NCBI GenBank assembly: GCA_963754955.1
Contig: CAVWHY010000012.1
Span: 1,178,001-1,242,000, forward strand
From: CAVQJU01 sp963754955
GTDB lineage: Bacteria; Acidobacteriota; Vicinamibacteria; Vicinamibacterales; CAVVIG01
DNA: 64,000 bases
Reading direction: 5' to 3'
Shown: positions 61,262 through 64,000 of the stretch, one piece after another
Position numbering within the stretch: position 1 is the first letter of the stretch
Layout of the letters: each line of letters starts with the position of its first letter
Made by a program: the position numbers and the translations under genes
The notes under the pieces: model-generated
Told to the model about the DNA's origin: nothing
Database searches by the model: none
What the model saw: the letters and a program-made list of their open reading frames with translations, nothing else

Positions 61262-62137
61262 ATGAGCTTCTCCGTCCACGAACCGGCGACTCTTGGCGAG
61301 GCGCTCGCGGTGCTAAGAGACGAGGGAGATGCCGCGGCGCCCCTGGCAGGCGGCACCGATCTTCTCCTGCGGATTCGTCGCCGCACGCGGAAGTACCGCT
61401 CGGTCGTCAACATCAAGTTCGTCCCCGGCTTGAACGAGCTGCACTGGGACGCGCGGAGCGGCCTGACGATCGGCGCGCTCACGACATTTCGGGCGATCGA
61501 AACCCACGACAGCGTGCGCGCGCAGTTCCCGGCGCTGGCCGAGGCTTCGCGCGTTGTCGCCGGGGTGCAGCTGCGCAACCTGGCCACGATTGGCGGGAAC
61601 CTCGGCAACGCATCGCCGTCTGCGGACAGCGCGCCGCCGCTCGTCGCGCTGAACGCCACGATCGAGATCGCGTCGGCGGCGGGCACCCGGCAGCTGCCCG
61701 TCGAACGCTGCCTCACCGGTCCTGGCCGCACCGTCCTCGCCCCGGGTGAAATCTTCACCAGCATCTCGGTGCCGGCGGCGTCACCCCGCAGCGGCAACGC
61801 CTACGCCCGCTTCAGTCCGCGATCGGCGATGGACATCGGTATCGCGAGCGTGGCCGCGTCGATCACCCTTGACGCAGACCGGCGATGCACGGCGTGCCGC
61901 ATCGTGCTCGGCGCCGTGGCGCCCGTCCCGCTGCGGTCGGGGATGGCCGAAGGCGCCCTCGAAGGGGAGCGTCTGACGGTCGCTCTTGTCGAACATGCAG
62001 GCGAACTTGCGGCGCAGGCCGCGCGCCCCATCACGGACATCCGCGGCACGGCCGACTACCGCCGCGCGATCGTCCGCGTCCTGACGACCCGCGTCATTTC
62101 GTTGGCGGCGTCGCGCGCCGAGCGGATGGCGTCGTGA
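61262..62137 (+). CDS. Molybdenum hydroxylase FAD subunit (xanthine dehydrogenase family)
   Basis: This 291-residue medium subunit binds FAD. Landmarks are PLAGGTDLLLRIRRRTRKYR, LTIGALTTFRAIETHDSV and NLATIGGNLGNASPSADSAP. A second domain (ARFSPRSAMDIGIASVAASI) ends the protein. GAGGAACAA precedes the ATG. It passes electrons from the Fe-S subunit to an acceptor. The next gene follows with a short spacer. Confidence 0.9.
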   Translation: MSFSVHEPATLGEALAVLRDEGDAAAPLAGGTDLLLRIRRRTRKYRSVVNIKFVPGLNELHWDARSGLTIGALTTFRAIETHDSVRAQFPALAEASRVVAGVQLRNLATIGGNLGNASPSADSAPPLVALNATIEIASAAGTRQLPVERCLTGPGRTVLAPGEIFTSISVPAASPRSGNAYARFSPRSAMDIGIASVAASITLDADRRCTACRIVLGAVAPVPLRSGMAEGALEGERLTVALVEHAGELAAQAARPITDIRGTADYRRAIVRVLTTRVISLAASRAERMAS

Positions 62138-62172
62138 TCCCGGCACCAGAAGTCGAGAGGAGTGTGCAGCCC

Positions 62173-62676
62173 ATGGAACGCAGCTACGAGTTCACGGTGA
62201 ACGGCACCACACGCCACGTCAGCGCGGCCCCCCACGAGACGCTGCTCGACACGCTCCGCGATCGCCTGAACCTCACCGGCGCGAAGAAGGGCTGCAACGA
62301 AGGCGAGTGCGCATCCTGCACCGTTCTGCTGAACGGGGTTCCGGTGAACTCGTGCCTCGTGCTCGTCGGGGATGCAGCCGGCAAGTCAGTCATCACGATC
62401 GAGGGCCTCTCGACCGGCGGCACGCCGCACCCGATGCAGAAAGCGTTCGTCGAGATGGGCGGCGTCCAGTGCGGGTACTGCACGCCTGGCATGATCGTCA
62501 GCGCCTGCGCGCTGCTTGGCGAGCAGCCCAACCCGACGAGCGACGACATCAAGTTCTACCTCGCCGGCAACATCTGCCGCTGCACCGGCTACAACAAGAT
62601 CGTCGCCGCCGTGCAATCCGCGGCGCGCGAGGTGCTGGCGGCCCCCAAAACGGCCCCGATGCGGAGGACTGCATGA
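62173..62676 (+). CDS. Molybdenum hydroxylase [2Fe-2S] subunit
   Basis: This 167-residue small subunit has both clusters: the plant-ferredoxin-type loop GCNEGECASC with a following Cys, and the helical-domain motif QCGYCTPGM ... ICRCTGYNKI. ATG 62173 is preferred; a GTG at 62134 overlapping the FAD gene stop would add 13 residues. Its stop overlaps the Mo subunit start (ATGA). Confidence 0.9.
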   Translation: MERSYEFTVNGTTRHVSAAPHETLLDTLRDRLNLTGAKKGCNEGECASCTVLLNGVPVNSCLVLVGDAAGKSVITIEGLSTGGTPHPMQKAFVEMGGVQCGYCTPGMIVSACALLGEQPNPTSDDIKFYLAGNICRCTGYNKIVAAVQSAAREVLAAPKTAPMRRTA

Positions 62677-63968
62677 GCACAGCCGTCGAAACCCGCGCAC
62701 CCGAAGGTTTGATCGGCGCGTCGCCGCCCCGCCTGGATGCCTGGGAGAAGGCCACGGGCCAGCTCCAGTACACGGGCGACATGACGATGACGGGGATGCT
62801 CCACGGAAAAATTCTGTGGAGCCCGCATCCTCATGCGTTGATCAAGCGGATCGACACGAGCGCGGCGCTGGCCATGCCGGGTGTCCACGCGGTCCTCACG
62901 CACAAGGACGTCGCCGGGCCCAACCTGTACGGCGTCGCCGTTCTCGATCAGCGGGTGCTCGCGCAAGGCAAGGTGCGCAGCGTGGGCGATGCGGTCGCGC
63001 TGGTCGCCGCGGAATCCGAGGAACAGGCCGAGGCGGCCCTCGATCGCATTGTCGTCGACTACGAGCCGCTGCCCGGTGTGTTCACGATCGAAGCGGCGCT
63101 GGCGCCCAACGCGCCCCTCGTCAACGGCGACGACAACCTGTTTCAGCACACCACGCTCCGCAAGGGCGATATCGCGGAGGGCTTCGCACAGGCGGACGTC
63201 ATCATCGAGCAGACCTACCGGACGCAGTCGATGGACCACGTCCCGATGGAGCCGGAGGCCGGGCTGGCGTACGTCGACAACCTCGGCGTGCTGAACATCA
63301 TCACGGCGACGCAATATCCATTTCGAGACCGACGTCAGATCGCGCCGAACGTCGGCCTGCCCATGAACCGCGTGCGCGTCATCCAGGCGCCAGTCGGCGG
63401 CGGGTTCGGCCGCAAGGACGACATCACGACGGAGATTCACGCGGGTCTGCTGGCGATCAAGACAGGCCGGCCGGTCCGCCTCGTCTACACGCGCGAGGAG
63501 TCGTTGTTCGCGCTGACGAAGCGGCATCCGTTCACCATCCACTACAAGTCGGGCGCGCGGGCGAACGGGCAGCTGACGGCCGTCGAAGCAAGTATCTACG
63601 GCGACAGCGGACCGTACGTCTCGCTCGGGATGTACGTGATCAAGAAGGCCGGCATTCACGCCACCGGCCCGTACTTCGTCCCCAACGTGAAAGTGGACAC
63701 GTACACCGTCACGACGAACAACCTCACGGGCGGCGCGATGCGGGGGTTCGGCGTGCTGCAGGTGGCCGTGGCCCACGAATCGCAGATGGACATGCTCGCG
63801 CGCGGGCTCGGCATGTCGCCGCTCAAGTTCCGGATGATCAACTGCCTCAAGCCCGGTCTGACGACCGCAACGGGGCAAGTCGTCAACGAGGGCACAGGCA
63901 TCGGCGCCACGCTGCAGCGCATCCAGGAATATATGGCCGCCAACAGACTGGAGTGGTCCACGCCATGA
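62673..63968 (+). CDS. Molybdenum hydroxylase Mo-cofactor subunit, N-terminal part
   Basis: This 431-residue frame covers the first part of a large subunit that is normally about 750 residues. Family blocks are MLHGKILWSPHPHALIKRID, VGDAVALVAAESEEQAEAAL, QAPVGGGFGRKDDITTEIHA and NNLTGGAMRGFGVLQVAVAH. The frame stops at 63966-63968, and an overlapping ATG at 63965 begins MKKRGLGVGSMF, which looks like the continuation. One missing base, or a true split gene, would explain it. The substrate is probably an N-heterocycle or purine. Confidence 0.85.
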   Translation: MSTAVETRAPEGLIGASPPRLDAWEKATGQLQYTGDMTMTGMLHGKILWSPHPHALIKRIDTSAALAMPGVHAVLTHKDVAGPNLYGVAVLDQRVLAQGKVRSVGDAVALVAAESEEQAEAALDRIVVDYEPLPGVFTIEAALAPNAPLVNGDDNLFQHTTLRKGDIAEGFAQADVIIEQTYRTQSMDHVPMEPEAGLAYVDNLGVLNIITATQYPFRDRRQIAPNVGLPMNRVRVIQAPVGGGFGRKDDITTEIHAGLLAIKTGRPVRLVYTREESLFALTKRHPFTIHYKSGARANGQLTAVEASIYGDSGPYVSLGMYVIKKAGIHATGPYFVPNVKVDTYTVTTNNLTGGAMRGFGVLQVAVAHESQMDMLARGLGMSPLKFRMINCLKPGLTTATGQVVNEGTGIGATLQRIQEYMAANRLEWSTP

Positions 63969-64000
63969 AAAAACGAGGCCTTGGCGTCGGGTCGATGTTC
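63965..64000 (+). CDS. Start of the C-terminal part of the Mo-cofactor subunit (cut by window end)
   Basis: Only MKKRGLGVGSMF is visible. In intact relatives a similar RGxGVGCMWYGIG segment follows the region where the previous frame ends. It overlaps that stop by four bases. Confidence 0.5.
   Translation, partial: MKKRGLGVGSMF

Overview
The window is about 64 kb of very GC-rich bacterial chromosome. Families that are abundant in soil Acidobacteriota recur: DUF1552/DUF1592 cytochrome pairs, DUF6152, repeated exported families of unknown function, metallo-beta-lactamase (MBL) fold proteins and class C serine hydrolases. This gene mix points to a Vicinamibacteria-like Acidobacteriota; that placement is an inference from gene content. 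At least seventeen conserved reading frames are broken by a single base, nearly always one extra base. The likeliest cause is residual indel error in the source sequence, so affected genes are described here as whole genes with a stated break point.

Positions 1-2.5 kb hold a haem c fragment, a cupin/di-haem cytochrome pair and a divergent TetR regulator with two perfect operators. Positions 14.6-2.4 kb (minus strand) form one closely packed, mostly overlapping gene train: BrkB-like membrane protein, pyrophosphatase, caa3-type oxidase subunits II, I and III, CtaG, a XoxF-type lanthanide-dependent alcohol dehydrogenase with its XoxJ partner, a cytochrome c lipoprotein, an HbpS-type protein, an atypical NRAMP-like transporter and two PRC-barrel-like proteins. 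Read together this is a compact alcohol-to-oxygen respiratory chain, with a metal transporter attached.

Positions 14.9-22.2 kb (plus strand) carry a stress cluster: large catalase, DUF892 ferritin-like protein, isochorismatase-like hydrolase, PPOX-fold protein, an FAD/Rieske oxidoreductase and a Gfo/Idh/MocA dehydrogenase. Positions 22.2-28.4 kb are a decayed integration region around tRNA-Ser(GCT): a duplicated 5' half of the tRNA, a ParDE-type module, a SEC-C protein, the intact tRNA, a tyrosine-integrase remnant, small membrane ORFs, a hydrolase, a J-domain fragment and a DUF2075 remnant.

Positions 33.2-28.7 kb (minus strand) hold the most unusual group: an Ig-like exported protein, a membrane protein that starts with half a TIR domain, a bitopic LysM-like membrane protein, and a divergent FtsZ/tubulin-like GTPase. 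Positions 33-41 kb contain an exported beta-propeller-like protein, the DUF1552/DUF1592 pair, an ankyrin protein, a VapBC-type module and a PEGA protein.

Positions 41.3-50.2 kb are a paralogue array. Two copies of the same three-gene set (exported family A, MBL, exported family C) face away from each other, and one MBL copy has lost its metal ligands. Further relatives follow. Positions 50.3-64 kb hold a serine hydrolase, DUF2306, a ModA-like binding protein, an alpha/beta hydrolase without a nucleophile, a sulfotransferase, and a catabolic group: IlvD/Edd dehydratase, MFS transporter, aconitase X pair, IclR regulator and a three-subunit molybdenum hydroxylase cut by the window end. Several families of dispersed intergenic repeats run through the window and sometimes lie inside coding regions.
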